Shown here: positions 26,638 through 34,776 of the stretch, piece by piece
Position numbering within the stretch: position 1 is the first letter of the stretch
How the letters are laid out: each line of letters opens with the position of its first letter
Source: JABFSM01 sp052389555
GTDB lineage: Bacteria; Gemmatimonadota; Gemmatimonadetes; Gemmatimonadales; GWC2-71-9
Direction: 5' to 3'
NCBI GenBank assembly: GCA_052389555.1
Contig: JBQTHV010000015.1
Span: 6,517-70,516 of the forward strand
DNA length: 64,000 nucleotides
Made by a program: the position numbers and the translations under genes
Notes under the pieces: model-generated
Seen by the model: the letters and a program-made list of their open reading frames with translations, nothing else
What the model was told of the DNA's origin: nothing
Database searches by the model: none

Positions 26638-26706
26638 CTCGAGGTTGTACCGGGGTTCCCGGAAGTCGCGCTGATTTGTCGTCAGTTCGTCTCTACCACC
26701 GCAACT

Positions 26707-26811
26707 TCATCCGGCTTTTGCAATCAGCAGCCCGCAGACCAGACAGGCGGCTGGGTCCGTGGGATTGGGGATCGGGAAAATACAGCCACAGGTGTCGCCG
26801 TGGACTCTCAT
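26707..26811 (-). CDS. Possible 34-aa zinc-ribbon-like microprotein
   Basis: Begins MRVHGDTCGC and ends CLVCGLLIAKAG; it has a CxC pair and a CxxC pair separated by about 14 residues, a plausible zinc site. A very strong ribosome-binding site (GAGGAGGT) sits seven bases before the ATG at 26811, and a perfect TATAAT lies about 145 bases upstream on the same strand (26961-26956). Too short for standard gene callers. No family recognised. The remaining 26638-27000 sequence shows nothing else convincing. Confidence 0.4.
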   Translation of the reverse strand: MRVHGDTCGCIFPIPNPTDPAACLVCGLLIAKAG

Positions 26812-26955
26812 AAGCACACCTCCTCGAAGGATTCGTCCATGGCGACTTCCAGAAGCCCCGGCGATACCGACCATCCAACCAATCGCTTGCTGGTCGGGGG
26901 TGGTGAGCCGTCGCCCACCTTCCCCTCGCCGAAGGCTCGCTCCTTCGGGCGGGAG

Positions 26956-26961
26956 ATTATA
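26956..26961 (-). promoter_or_regulatory. TATAAT -10 element (minus strand)
   Basis: A perfect TATAAT in an otherwise GC-rich stretch (CCGGTATAATCTCCC on the minus strand). No good -35 hexamer is present 17 bases upstream. It would drive the small Cys-rich ORF at 26707-26811 with a leader of roughly 140 bases. Confidence 0.35.
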
Positions 26962-27016
26962 CCGGAAATTTCGAGGTTCCGCGCCTAGGGGGGGTACCGG
27001 TCACTTATATTCTCCC

Positions 27017-27107
27017 GGGGAATCGGGAGTAGGGAACGGGGAATGGGGAATGGGACCTCGCCTTCCCCCATGATCGCGATTCCCCAAGCCCCATTCCCTA
27101 TACCCCG
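27017..27107 (+). repeat. Degenerate GGGGAATCGGG/GGGGAATGGGG hairpin repeat ahead of tRNA-Ser
   Basis: Left arm (27017-27054) has units GGGGAATCGGGAGTAGGGAA and GGGGAATGGGGAATGGGA; right arm (27077-27107) has their approximate complement (GATTCCCC, CCCATTCCCTATACCCC). Ends nine bases before the tRNA. Resembles the repeats at 54736-54822 (mutL) and 58427-58551 (birA). Would lie in the tRNA leader if the promoter is upstream. Confidence 0.6.
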
Positions 27108-27115
27108 GCTTTTTT

Positions 27116-27202
27116 GGACAGGTGTCCGAGTGGCTGAAGGAGCCGGTCTCGAAAACCGGTATACCCGCAAGGGTATCGTGGGTTCGAATCCCACCCTGTC
27201 CG
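27116..27202 (+). tRNA. tRNA-Ser (anticodon CGA)
   Basis: 87 bases. Acceptor arms GGACAGG (27116-27122) and CCTGTCC (27195-27201) pair perfectly; discriminator G at 27202. Anticodon stem CCGGT/ACCGG with loop CTCGAAA gives CGA, reading UCG. The long variable arm (TACCC GCAA GGGTA) marks a class II serine tRNA; TPsiC arm GTGGG TTCGAAT CCCAC. CCA is not encoded. Confidence 0.96.
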
Positions 27203-27205
27203 TCG

Positions 27206-27439
27206 TCACATCCGGTCGCGCAGTCCGGCCAGTCCGAACTCCGCGGCACAATGCGCCGAGCAGAAGAAGTTATTGTCTGCTTCGGTGCCGTGGCCGATGA
27301 TCCGCACGCCGCAGTGGGCGCACGCCGGCGCCAGCACGTGGATGGCGCACTCGAAGCAGTCGAACGTATAACGCTTCCCACCCAGCTGGATCTCGAAGCT
27401 CTTGTCGTAGTCGTTACCGCAGCCAGTGCAGACGCCCAT
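27206..27439 (-). CDS. Small Cys-rich zinc-binding protein (prokaryotic metallothionein-like)
   Basis: 77 residues on the minus strand. Three CxxC-type metal sites: VCTGCGNDYD at the start, FDCFECAIHVLAPACAHCG in the middle, and FFCSAHCAAEFG near the end, with GHG between. This spacing matches short bacterial treble-clef/zinc-ribbon proteins sometimes annotated as prokaryotic metallothionein. Probably binds one or two zinc ions; no enzyme function. Starts divergently to topA across a ~320-bp gap; a GGAG site precedes the ATG. Confidence 0.75.
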   Translation of the reverse strand: MGVCTGCGNDYDKSFEIQLGGKRYTFDCFECAIHVLAPACAHCGVRIIGHGTEADNNFFCSAHCAAEFGLAGLRDRM

Positions 27440-27657
27440 AATCGGTCTCCTTTCTGTCCCGAGGGACGACGCCGGCGGTGGTCAGCGCACAGACCAAGAG
27501 CGCCTGCGGCCCTTCCGGCGCGCTGCTTGCGTCGCGGTGGCGCTGGACCGGTGCTCCGGCCGCTCCTGCCGGTGGCGTTTCGCGAAAAAAGGCTTGTGGT
27601 TGCGGAATTCGGGTTGTGGCTCCGGGTTGCCGGACGCCACGTTCGCGGGGGTCAGAT

Positions 27658-27687
27658 TTGACAGCCGGGCCGGCAAGATGGTACTAG
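27658..27687 (+). promoter_or_regulatory. Probable topA promoter
   Basis: TTGACA at 27658-27663 followed after 18 bases by TACTAG (27682-27687), a fair -35/-10 pair. It would start transcripts about 65 bases before the topA ATG. The rest of the 27440-27757 gap is GC-rich sequence without a recognisable gene. Confidence 0.45.
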
Positions 27688-27697
27688 TTGGCCCGGT

Positions 27698-27731
27698 CGC
27701 GAAGGGTTTCCCGAGCCGGAGATCCTTCGCG
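27698..27731 (+). promoter_or_regulatory. Hairpin in the topA leader
   Basis: CGCGAAGG (27698-27705) and CCTTCGCG (27724-27731) form a perfect 8-bp stem with an 18-base loop, between the likely promoter and the AAAGGAG ribosome-binding site of topA (about 27749). Could modulate topA expression; no family of leader elements recognised. Confidence 0.4.
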
Positions 27732-27757
27732 TTGCGTTTCCGATCCAAAGGAGATTC

Positions 27758-30355
27758 ATGGGCTCGTTGGTGATTGTCGAATCGCCGACCAAGGCACGCA
27801 CGATCAAGGAGTTCCTGCCCCGCGGCTACAAGGTGGCCGCGTCGATGGGGCACGTGCGCGATCTGCCCGACAAGGCCGCGGACATCCCGCCTCGCTACAA
27901 GGGCCAGGAGTGGGCCCGGCTGGGGGTAAACGTCGCGAAAGACTTCGAGCCCCTCTACGTCATCCCGGCGGACAAGAAGAAGGTCGTGAAGGAGCTCAAG
28001 GAGGCCCTCAAGAATGCCGACGAGCTGCTCCTCGCCACCGATGAGGACCGCGAGGGCGAGAGCATCTCGTGGCACCTCAGTCAGGTGCTCGCCCCCAAAG
28101 TCCCGGTGCGCCGGATGGTGTTCCACGAGATCACCCGCGAGGCCATCCGCGAGGCGCTGGGATCGCCCCGCAAGCTCGATCAGAAGCTGGTGCGCGCCCA
28201 GGAAACCCGGCGAATTCTGGATCGCCTCTATGGCTACACCCTCTCCCCGCTGCTTTGGAAGAAGATCGCGTACGGTCTCTCGGCGGGACGGGTGCAATCG
28301 GTCGCGGTGCGCTTGCTGGTGCAACGGGAACGAGAGCGGCGCGCGTTTCACGCCGCTACCTACTGGGATCTGCGCGCGCATCTTCGCCACGATGAGCAGG
28401 GTTTCGATGCCGACCTGGTCGCGGTCCAGGGCGTCAGGGTAGCGAGCGGAAAGGACTTTGACGAGCGGACCGGCAAGCTGGCCGACCCGAGGAAGGTGGT
28501 GCTGCTCGATGAGGCCAGGGCTCAGGACCTTCGCAAGCGGCTCCTCAAGCTGGCGTGGACGGTCGCCTCGAGCGAAGAGAAGCCGGGGATCCGGCGCCCC
28601 GCGGCACCGTTCACGACCTCCACGCTGCAGCAGGAGGCCAATCGCAAACTCCGGCTCTCGGCGCGCGAAACGATGTCCGTCGCGCAGAGCCTCTACGAGC
28701 ATGGCTATATCACCTACATGCGGACCGATTCGGTCAATCTGTCGTCGCAGGCAATTGCCGCTGCACGCGAATCGATCCAGCGGTTATACGGGAAAGAGTT
28801 TCTTCCTCCCAAGCCGCGCCACTACACCGCCAAGAACGTCCACGTGCAGGAGGCCCACGAGGCGATTCGCCCGGCCGGTTCGTCTTTCCGGCGTCCCGAG
28901 GAAACCAAGCTCAAGGGCCGGGAGCGCGGTCTCTACGACCTGATCTGGAAACGGACCGTCGCGTCCCAGATGACCGACGCGAGAATCACCAGCCTGGTGG
29001 TGACCCTGGAGGTGGGAGATGCCACGTTCCGGGCCACCGGAAAGCGGATCGACTTTCCCGGGTTCCTCCGCGCGTACGTGGAGGGCAGCGACGACCCCGA
29101 AGCCGCGCTGGAAGATCAGGAGGTCCTGATCCCGCATCTCGAAGTCGGCGATCGCCCCACCTGCACCGGCATCGAGGCGCTGTCTCACCAGACCCAGCCC
29201 CCGCCGCGCTTTACCGAAGCGAGCCTGGTGCGCGAGCTCGAGGCCGATGGCGTCGGGCGGCCGAGTACCTATGCCAGCATCATCGGCACGATCATCGAGC
29301 GCGGGTATGTGCAGAAGCAGGGTCAGGCACTGGTGCCGACCTTCACGGCCTTCGCGGTCACCGCGCTGCTGGAGCACCATTTCCCGAAGCTCGTGGATCT
29401 CAAGTTCACCGCCCGGATGGAGCAGAGTCTCGACGACATCGCGGAAGGCCACGCGGAGTGGCTCCCTTACTTGCGCAAGTTCTACCTCGGTAAGGAGGGG
29501 CTCCGCAGCCAAGTGGCGCACCGGGACAAGGGGATTGATCCGGTCGAGGCCCGTGCGGTCGCGATGAACGGCCTGCCTGACACCACGATTCGCATTGGGC
29601 GGTTCGGGCCCTACGTCGAAGTCCAGGAGGATGGAGAGGTGCTTCGCGCTTCACTTCCGAAAGATGCCGCCCCTGCCGACCTCACGACCGAGCAGATCGA
29701 GGAGATTCTTCGCCAGAAGCAGGAAGGCCCCGACGTGCTGGGCCATCATCCCGAGACCCGCGAGCCGATTCTGCTGCTGAGTGGGCAGTATGGTCCCTAC
29801 GTCCAGCTCGGTCAGGTCACCGACGACAACCCCAAGCCGAAACGGGCCAGTATTCCCAAGGGCATGAAACCGGAGGAGGTCACCCTTCCGGTCGCGTTGG
29901 GGTTGTTATCGCTGCCGCGGTTGCTCGGCGCCCATCCCGACGGGGGAAAGGTGTACGCGGGGCAGGGCCGATTCGGCCCCTACCTCGTCCATCACCGTCC
30001 GGCGGCCGCGGGCGGCGGGAAAGAGTATCGCTCCCTCAAAGGCGACGACCATGTCCTCGCGATCAAGCTGGCCCGCGCCCTGGAGCTCCTGGCGCAGCCC
30101 AAGCAGGCTCGAGGCCGGCGGCCTGGCCCCGCGCCACTTCGGGAGATCGGTCCTCACCCCGCCGACCAAAAGCCGGTTGCGATCTATACCGGTGTGTATG
30201 GGCCCTACCTGAAGCACGGCACGGTGAGCGCGTCGATTCCGAAGGGACGCGACCCTAACACGGTAACCTTGGCGGAGGCAGTCGAGCTGCTCGCGGCTCG
30301 TCGAGCCAGGACCCCGGCCCGCCGCCGCGCGCGACCGGCCCGGGCCACGAGGTAG
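27758..30355 (+). CDS. topA: DNA topoisomerase I (type IA)
   Basis: 865 residues, ATG preceded by AAAGGAG. Toprim domain at the N-terminus (LVIVESPTKARTIKEFL; LLLATDEDREGESISWHL with the acidic DxDxE-type metal site), then the 5Y-CAP domain with catalytic Tyr320 in GYITYMRTDSVNLS. Instead of C-terminal zinc fingers there are four Topo-C repeats, each around a GRFGPYV/GQYGPYVQLG/GRFGPYLVHH/GVYGPYLKHG core, as in actinobacterial and some other phyla. Ends in a basic Arg/Ala tail. Relaxes negative supercoils. Confidence 0.95.
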   Translation: MGSLVIVESPTKARTIKEFLPRGYKVAASMGHVRDLPDKAADIPPRYKGQEWARLGVNVAKDFEPLYVIPADKKKVVKELKEALKNADELLLATDEDREGESISWHLSQVLAPKVPVRRMVFHEITREAIREALGSPRKLDQKLVRAQETRRILDRLYGYTLSPLLWKKIAYGLSAGRVQSVAVRLLVQRERERRAFHAATYWDLRAHLRHDEQGFDADLVAVQGVRVASGKDFDERTGKLADPRKVVLLDEARAQDLRKRLLKLAWTVASSEEKPGIRRPAAPFTTSTLQQEANRKLRLSARETMSVAQSLYEHGYITYMRTDSVNLSSQAIAAARESIQRLYGKEFLPPKPRHYTAKNVHVQEAHEAIRPAGSSFRRPEETKLKGRERGLYDLIWKRTVASQMTDARITSLVVTLEVGDATFRATGKRIDFPGFLRAYVEGSDDPEAALEDQEVLIPHLEVGDRPTCTGIEALSHQTQPPPRFTEASLVRELEADGVGRPSTYASIIGTIIERGYVQKQGQALVPTFTAFAVTALLEHHFPKLVDLKFTARMEQSLDDIAEGHAEWLPYLRKFYLGKEGLRSQVAHRDKGIDPVEARAVAMNGLPDTTIRIGRFGPYVEVQEDGEVLRASLPKDAAPADLTTEQIEEILRQKQEGPDVLGHHPETREPILLLSGQYGPYVQLGQVTDDNPKPKRASIPKGMKPEEVTLPVALGLLSLPRLLGAHPDGGKVYAGQGRFGPYLVHHRPAAAGGGKEYRSLKGDDHVLAIKLARALELLAQPKQARGRRPGPAPLREIGPHPADQKPVAIYTGVYGPYLKHGTVSASIPKGRDPNTVTLAEAVELLAARRARTPARRRARPARATR

Positions 30356-30357
30356 GC

Positions 30358-33009
30358 ATGGGCACGTTGGTCCAGTGGATCAACGACTCCTTCCGGCGGA
30401 GAATCGCGGTCGTCCTGTCCGGACTCTCGCTGGGCCTGGGCGCCGGCATCCTCATCATCTCGTATTTCCAGGTCGTCGGGATCATCCGGGGACTCGCGTC
30501 GCAGCGACTCCGCCTGATGGGCCAGCAGTTGGCTCCCCTGCTGGCCCGCGGGCCGCAGGAGGTCAAGACGCGGGTTGCCCGGGTCGCGAGAGATTCGGCC
30601 CTCGTGCGATTTGTCGCCAGCAAGGGCGAGACGGGCCATTCCATGGTGGCCCGCCTGCTCCGGCAGGAATTTCCGCCGGAGGATCGCATCGCGCTGGCTA
30701 TCCTGGATGCTGAGGGCGTGCTGCTCTTCGGCCGGCAGGGCGATAAGGTCGGCGGATGGATCGGTCCCCCGCCGTCGGTGACGGATGCCAGTCCCGATTC
30801 GGCGACCATCGGCCCGTACTTCAAGCTCAACGACACGACGCTCTATTACGAGACGCGCGCCCCGATCCGCCAGGGAGAGGAAGTGGCTGGGTATCTAGTG
30901 CGGCGCCAGCGAAACGCCCTTACCCAGAGTGCCCGTGCCATGGTGGCGGTGCTCCTCGGTGAGGGAACCGACTTCATGGTGGGAAGCCCGGCGACGGAGG
31001 TGTGGACGGATCTGGCGCGCATCGTTCCGGCTCCGCCCCGCGCACTCAAGCTCGGCGAGACCACCTGGTACCCGTGGGGAGATCAGAAGGTCCTCGCCCT
31101 CGCCGCACCACTCGCCGGAACGCCACTCGTCCAAGTCGTCCGAGTCGCCGAACCGACGATGCTCGCGCCGGCCCGCCAGTACCTGCGTCGCGGGATGTTC
31201 ATCGCTGGCATGGTCGTCCTGGTCGGCACCGTGAGCGGAATCGCGTTGGGCCGGACGCTGGCGCGACCGATCCAGCACGTGACGTCCATCACCGAGCAAA
31301 TCGCGACCGCCGAGGATCCTTCCCGGGTCAGCGAGGAAGCTCCGGGGGAAGTCGGCCGCCTGGCGCACGCGTTCAACGCGATGGTCGACCGGGTAGCCTC
31401 CTCGACGCGCCGGCTGCGCGACAATGAGGCGAGCTATCGGGCGTTCGTCGCCCACGCCCCCGAAGGAATCTGGCGGGTGGAGTTCGTCCCCGCGGCGCCG
31501 GTGGGGTTGGCGCCTTCGGTGCAGGTCGACTCCTGGTACCGGCTCGCGCCCCTGGCGGAGTGCAATGCGGCGCTCGCCCGGATGTGCGGCCTCGAGGTCA
31601 CCGGCGAAGTTATGATGGTTCCGCTCCAGCAACTCTTTCCCAGAGAAGACCCGGCGGTCCAGCGGGTCCTCCGCGACTTCGTGGCGGGTGGGTATCGCGC
31701 CACCGGCGGCGTCGAGCTCAGCTTGGTGCAGGACGAGAGCCACCGGATCTTCGTGAACAGCCTGATCGGGATTGTCGAAGGGGGCGGGTTACGGCGCATC
31801 TGGGGCACCCGCCGCGACATCACGATCGAGCGGCTGCTCGACGAACGGCTGGCCCAGACCGATCGGATGGAAGCGATCGGGCGGCTCGCCGGCGGCATCG
31901 CTCACGATTTCAATAATCTGCTCACCGCCATCCTGGGTTACGCGGAATCGCTGCAGGAACGCCACGGGGCCGACCCGGCCGCCCAGGAAGACGTGAACGA
32001 GATCAGCCGGATCTCCCTGCGCGCGTCGGAGTTAACCCGCCAGCTCCTGGCGTTCAGCCGCGGTCAGGTGCTGCGGCCCATTCTGATCGACCTCAACGCC
32101 GTCGTGCGCTCCGCCGAGGGACTCTTGCGCCGGGTAATCGGCGAAGACATCGACCTCCGGCTCCAGCTTGCCGAGGCGCTGGACGCGATCGAAGCCGACC
32201 CGGGGCAGATCGAGCGCGTACTCATGAATCTCGTCGTCAACGCCCGCGACGCGATGCCCGACGGCGGCGTGCTGGAGCTGCGCACCGCTCCGGCTGCCAT
32301 CGACAAAGACCACGCCGGCACTCGGCCGGGACTGTCGCCCGGGTCGTACGTCACGCTCGCGGTCAGCGATTCCGGCGTGGGCATGCCTCCCGGAGTGCGC
32401 GAGCGCATCTTCGAGCCGTTTTTCTCCACCAAGCCGAAGGGGAAGGGAACCGGGCTCGGACTCTCCACCGTCTATGGTATCGTGCGGCAGAGTGGGGGCG
32501 ACATTTCGGTGTACAGCGAGCTCGGACAGGGGACCACCTTCCGCATCTACCTGCCGGTGAAAGGCAAAGTGGCCCCCGGGCCGGAGCATGTGGAGGGTGG
32601 TCCGGTCACCGGCCTCCACACCGGCGGGGGCGGGAACGAAACCATTCTGGTCGTGGAAGACGAAGCGCCGGTGCGCGAGGTCACTCGCCGCGCCCTGGCC
32701 GGCGTGGGCTACTCGGTGATCGTGGCGCGGGACGGCAAGGAAGCCTTGGAGATCGAGTCCCGGCAGTCGCATCCAATCGATCTCGTGCTCACCGACATGA
32801 TCTTGCCGGGAATGAGCGGACGGGATCTCGCCGCGGAGCTGCGGCGCCGCCGTCCCGAGATCCGGCTCATCGTGATGTCCGGATACACCGGCGACAACTA
32901 CCCCGCCTTCGAAGGCCTGCCGGTTGAGGTGGGCTATCTGGAGAAGCCGTTCTCGCTCGTGGACCTGAGGACGAAGGTTCGGGAAGTGCTGGACCGCCCC
33001 GCGGCCTAA
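30358..33009 (+). CDS. Hybrid sensor histidine kinase with HAMP, PAS and receiver domains
   Basis: 883 residues. Membrane helix at about 16-42, a periplasmic sensor of ~240 residues, second helix near 280-302, HAMP linker, PAS-like domain (~355-490), HisKA with phospho-acceptor His516 in LAGGIAHDFNNLLTAILGYAE, HATPase boxes (NLVVNARDAMPDGG; SDSGVGMPPGVRERIFEPFFST; GKGTGLGLSTVYGI), and a C-terminal receiver with phospho-acceptor Asp813 (LVLTDMILPGMSGRDL). The HDFNNLL type is common in environmental bacteria. No response regulator or target gene adjacent. Begins two bases after topA; its stop overlaps the mgtE stop. Confidence 0.92.
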   Translation: MGTLVQWINDSFRRRIAVVLSGLSLGLGAGILIISYFQVVGIIRGLASQRLRLMGQQLAPLLARGPQEVKTRVARVARDSALVRFVASKGETGHSMVARLLRQEFPPEDRIALAILDAEGVLLFGRQGDKVGGWIGPPPSVTDASPDSATIGPYFKLNDTTLYYETRAPIRQGEEVAGYLVRRQRNALTQSARAMVAVLLGEGTDFMVGSPATEVWTDLARIVPAPPRALKLGETTWYPWGDQKVLALAAPLAGTPLVQVVRVAEPTMLAPARQYLRRGMFIAGMVVLVGTVSGIALGRTLARPIQHVTSITEQIATAEDPSRVSEEAPGEVGRLAHAFNAMVDRVASSTRRLRDNEASYRAFVAHAPEGIWRVEFVPAAPVGLAPSVQVDSWYRLAPLAECNAALARMCGLEVTGEVMMVPLQQLFPREDPAVQRVLRDFVAGGYRATGGVELSLVQDESHRIFVNSLIGIVEGGGLRRIWGTRRDITIERLLDERLAQTDRMEAIGRLAGGIAHDFNNLLTAILGYAESLQERHGADPAAQEDVNEISRISLRASELTRQLLAFSRGQVLRPILIDLNAVVRSAEGLLRRVIGEDIDLRLQLAEALDAIEADPGQIERVLMNLVVNARDAMPDGGVLELRTAPAAIDKDHAGTRPGLSPGSYVTLAVSDSGVGMPPGVRERIFEPFFSTKPKGKGTGLGLSTVYGIVRQSGGDISVYSELGQGTTFRIYLPVKGKVAPGPEHVEGGPVTGLHTGGGGNETILVVEDEAPVREVTRRALAGVGYSVIVARDGKEALEIESRQSHPIDLVLTDMILPGMSGRDLAAELRRRRPEIRLIVMSGYTGDNYPAFEGLPVEVGYLEKPFSLVDLRTKVREVLDRPAA

Positions 33010-34409
33010 AGCAGGGTTCCTCGCAGAAGCATCGCGGCGATACTGAAGTAGATCACGACCCCGGCCACGTCCACCAGCGTGGCCACGAACGGAGCCGACG
33101 CGCTCGCGGGATCGAATCCCATTCGCTTGAGCGCAAATGGCAGCATCGAGCCCGCGATCGAGCCGAAGGTGACCACGCCGAGCAACGTAGTCCCGATGGT
33201 GATGGCGAGCGGTACCCAGTAGGGCCCGAAGTCGTACCAGCCGAACACCTGCCACACCACGACGCGGAGTACTCCGATCAGCCCGAGGATTGCCCCCAAC
33301 GCCGCTCCGGTGGGGAGCTCGCGCATCGCGACCCGCCACCAGTCCTTGAGCGTCACTTCCTCCAGGGCGATGGCTCGAATCATGAGTGAGGTTGCTTGAG
33401 AGCCGGAGTTGCCTCCCGAGCTGATGATCAGGGGGATGAACAGGGCCAGCACGACCGCCGTCGCGAGCTCGTCCTGGAAGCGCGACATGGCCGTGGCCGT
33501 GAGCATTTCCCCGAGGAACAGCACGGAGAGCCAGCCGACCCGTTTCTTCACCATCGCCCCAAGGGCGGTCTCCTTGTACGGGAGCTCGATCGCCGCCATG
33601 CCGCCGAACTTCTGCACGTCCTCGGTTTCTTCCTGCACGATCGCGTCGATCACGTCGTCGACGGTCACGATGCCGAGGAGCTGGTTCCGGTCATCCACCA
33701 CCGGAATCGCGAGCAGGTTGTATTTGCTGATGAGCCGCGCCACCTCCTCGCGATCCACGTGCGGTCCGACGCTCAATACCCGGCGGCTGGTACCGACCTG
33801 GCCCACCGGCGTTGCCGGATCGGCCATCACGAGCTCCCGGAGGCTCACGACATGGATCAACTCTTTGGTGGCCGGATCGGTCACGTACATCGCATAGACC
33901 GTCTCTTTACGGCCTCCGACCTGGCGCACGTGGGCCAGGGTCTGCCCGGCGGTCCAGTCGGCCGGAACGCTGACCAGCTCGGTGGTCATGATGCCGCCGG
34001 CAGTTTCCGGCTCATACTGCAGCAGGAGCCGGAGGGATTCCCGGGTTTCGCGGGTTAGGGCGGAAAGCAGCCGGGAGCGGTCAGCCAGGGCCAGCTCGCG
34101 AAACAGGTCGGCCTGCTGGTCGGCGGACATCGCATCGATGAGATCGGCGGCGTCGCGATCCGCCAGCTTCGCGATGATGGCGGCCCGGTCGCCCACCAGC
34201 TCGGGCTCGTCGAAGATCTGGACTGCGAGATCGAAGGGCAGGGCAGCCATGACCTTGGCCGCCGCGGCCGGCTCGAGCTCGCGCAATGCCTCGGCCACGT
34301 CGGCCGGCTGCATGTCCTTGAGCACCGCGGCCAACTCCACGGGATCCCCGCAGAGGAGGTACAACAGCTCGGGGGTCGGTTTGACGTTCTCGTCGAGGCT
34401 CGGCGTCAT
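33006..34409 (-). CDS. mgtE: Magnesium transporter MgtE
   Basis: 467 residues on the minus strand. N-terminal MgtE domain (AAVLKDMQPADVAEALRELEPAAAAKVMAAL, ETAGGIMTTELVSVPADWT), two CBS domains (MYVTDPATKELIHVVSLRELVM; KYNLLAIPVVDDRNQLLGIVTVDDVID), then a five-helix membrane domain with RVGWLSVLFLGEMLTATAM, the GNSGSQATSLMIRAIALEEV signature and NxxGA-like SGGNSGSQ pore loop. AGGGAGGT precedes the ATG. Transports Mg2+ with gating by the CBS region. No M-box riboswitch seen in the 100-base leader. Confidence 0.93.
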   Translation of the reverse strand: MTPSLDENVKPTPELLYLLCGDPVELAAVLKDMQPADVAEALRELEPAAAAKVMAALPFDLAVQIFDEPELVGDRAAIIAKLADRDAADLIDAMSADQQADLFRELALADRSRLLSALTRETRESLRLLLQYEPETAGGIMTTELVSVPADWTAGQTLAHVRQVGGRKETVYAMYVTDPATKELIHVVSLRELVMADPATPVGQVGTSRRVLSVGPHVDREEVARLISKYNLLAIPVVDDRNQLLGIVTVDDVIDAIVQEETEDVQKFGGMAAIELPYKETALGAMVKKRVGWLSVLFLGEMLTATAMSRFQDELATAVVLALFIPLIISSGGNSGSQATSLMIRAIALEEVTLKDWWRVAMRELPTGAALGAILGLIGVLRVVVWQVFGWYDFGPYWVPLAITIGTTLLGVVTFGSIAGSMLPFALKRMGFDPASASAPFVATLVDVAGVVIYFSIAAMLLRGTLL

Positions 34410-34511
34410 GGCACCTCCCTAGACCGGCGCCCGAAAGTACAACGTCATCTGCCTCAAGGTCAGTCCCCGCGCGTTGCCCGAGCGCTGCTGGCTGCCTAAC
34501 TTGCCCCTCAA

Positions 34512-34599
34512 GGACAGATGGCCGAGCGGCTTAAGGCGCACGCCTGGAGAGCGTGTATACCTCAAAAGGGTGTCGAGGGTTCGAATCCCTCTCTGTCCG
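34512..34599 (+). tRNA. tRNA-Ser (anticodon GGA)
   Basis: 88 bases. Acceptor GGACAGA (34512-34518) pairs with TCTGTCC (34592-34598); discriminator G at 34599. Anticodon stem CACGC/GCGTG with loop CTGGAGA gives GGA, reading UCC/UCU. Class II variable arm (TACCTC AAAAG GGTGT). TPsiC arm GAGGG TTCGAAT CCCTC. CCA not encoded. Second serine tRNA of the window. Confidence 0.96.
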
Positions 34600-34610
34600 T
34601 GGGGCAGGAG

Positions 34611-34766
34611 CAGCTATCAGCTATCAGTCTTCAGTCTCAAGTCTTCAGTCATGAGTCAGCGGTAGGCAACTTGAGACTGACGACTGACGACTGATAGCCG
34701 ATAGCCGATAGCCGATAGCCGATAGCTGATACCTGATAGCGAAGAGGTATCTGATAGCTGATAGCT
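34611..34766 (+). repeat. Degenerate AGCTATC/CAGTCTTC hairpin repeat after tRNA-Ser
   Basis: Left arm 34611-34642 (CAGCTATCAGCTATCAGTCT then TCAGTCTCAAGT) is mirrored by 34669-34735 (ACTTGAGACTGACGACTGAC then GATAGCC repeated) and again by GATAGCTGATAGCTG at 34752-34766. Imperfect stem with extra unit copies on the right (five GATAGCC in a row). Belongs to the same family as 18004-18109 and 43484-43571. Fills the gap between the tRNA and msrP. Confidence 0.75.
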
Positions 34767-34776
34767 GGGAGTCACC

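Noticed and set aside
26759..27073. Open frames of 60-105 codons on the + strand between the LigD genes and tRNA-Ser
   Set aside because: They run through the degenerate repeat and low-complexity sequence, lack ribosome-binding sites and show no recognisable pattern.
34410..34511. M-box (Mg2+) riboswitch ahead of mgtE
   Set aside because: Only about 100 bases separate mgtE from the tRNA gene and no M-box motifs were recognised there.
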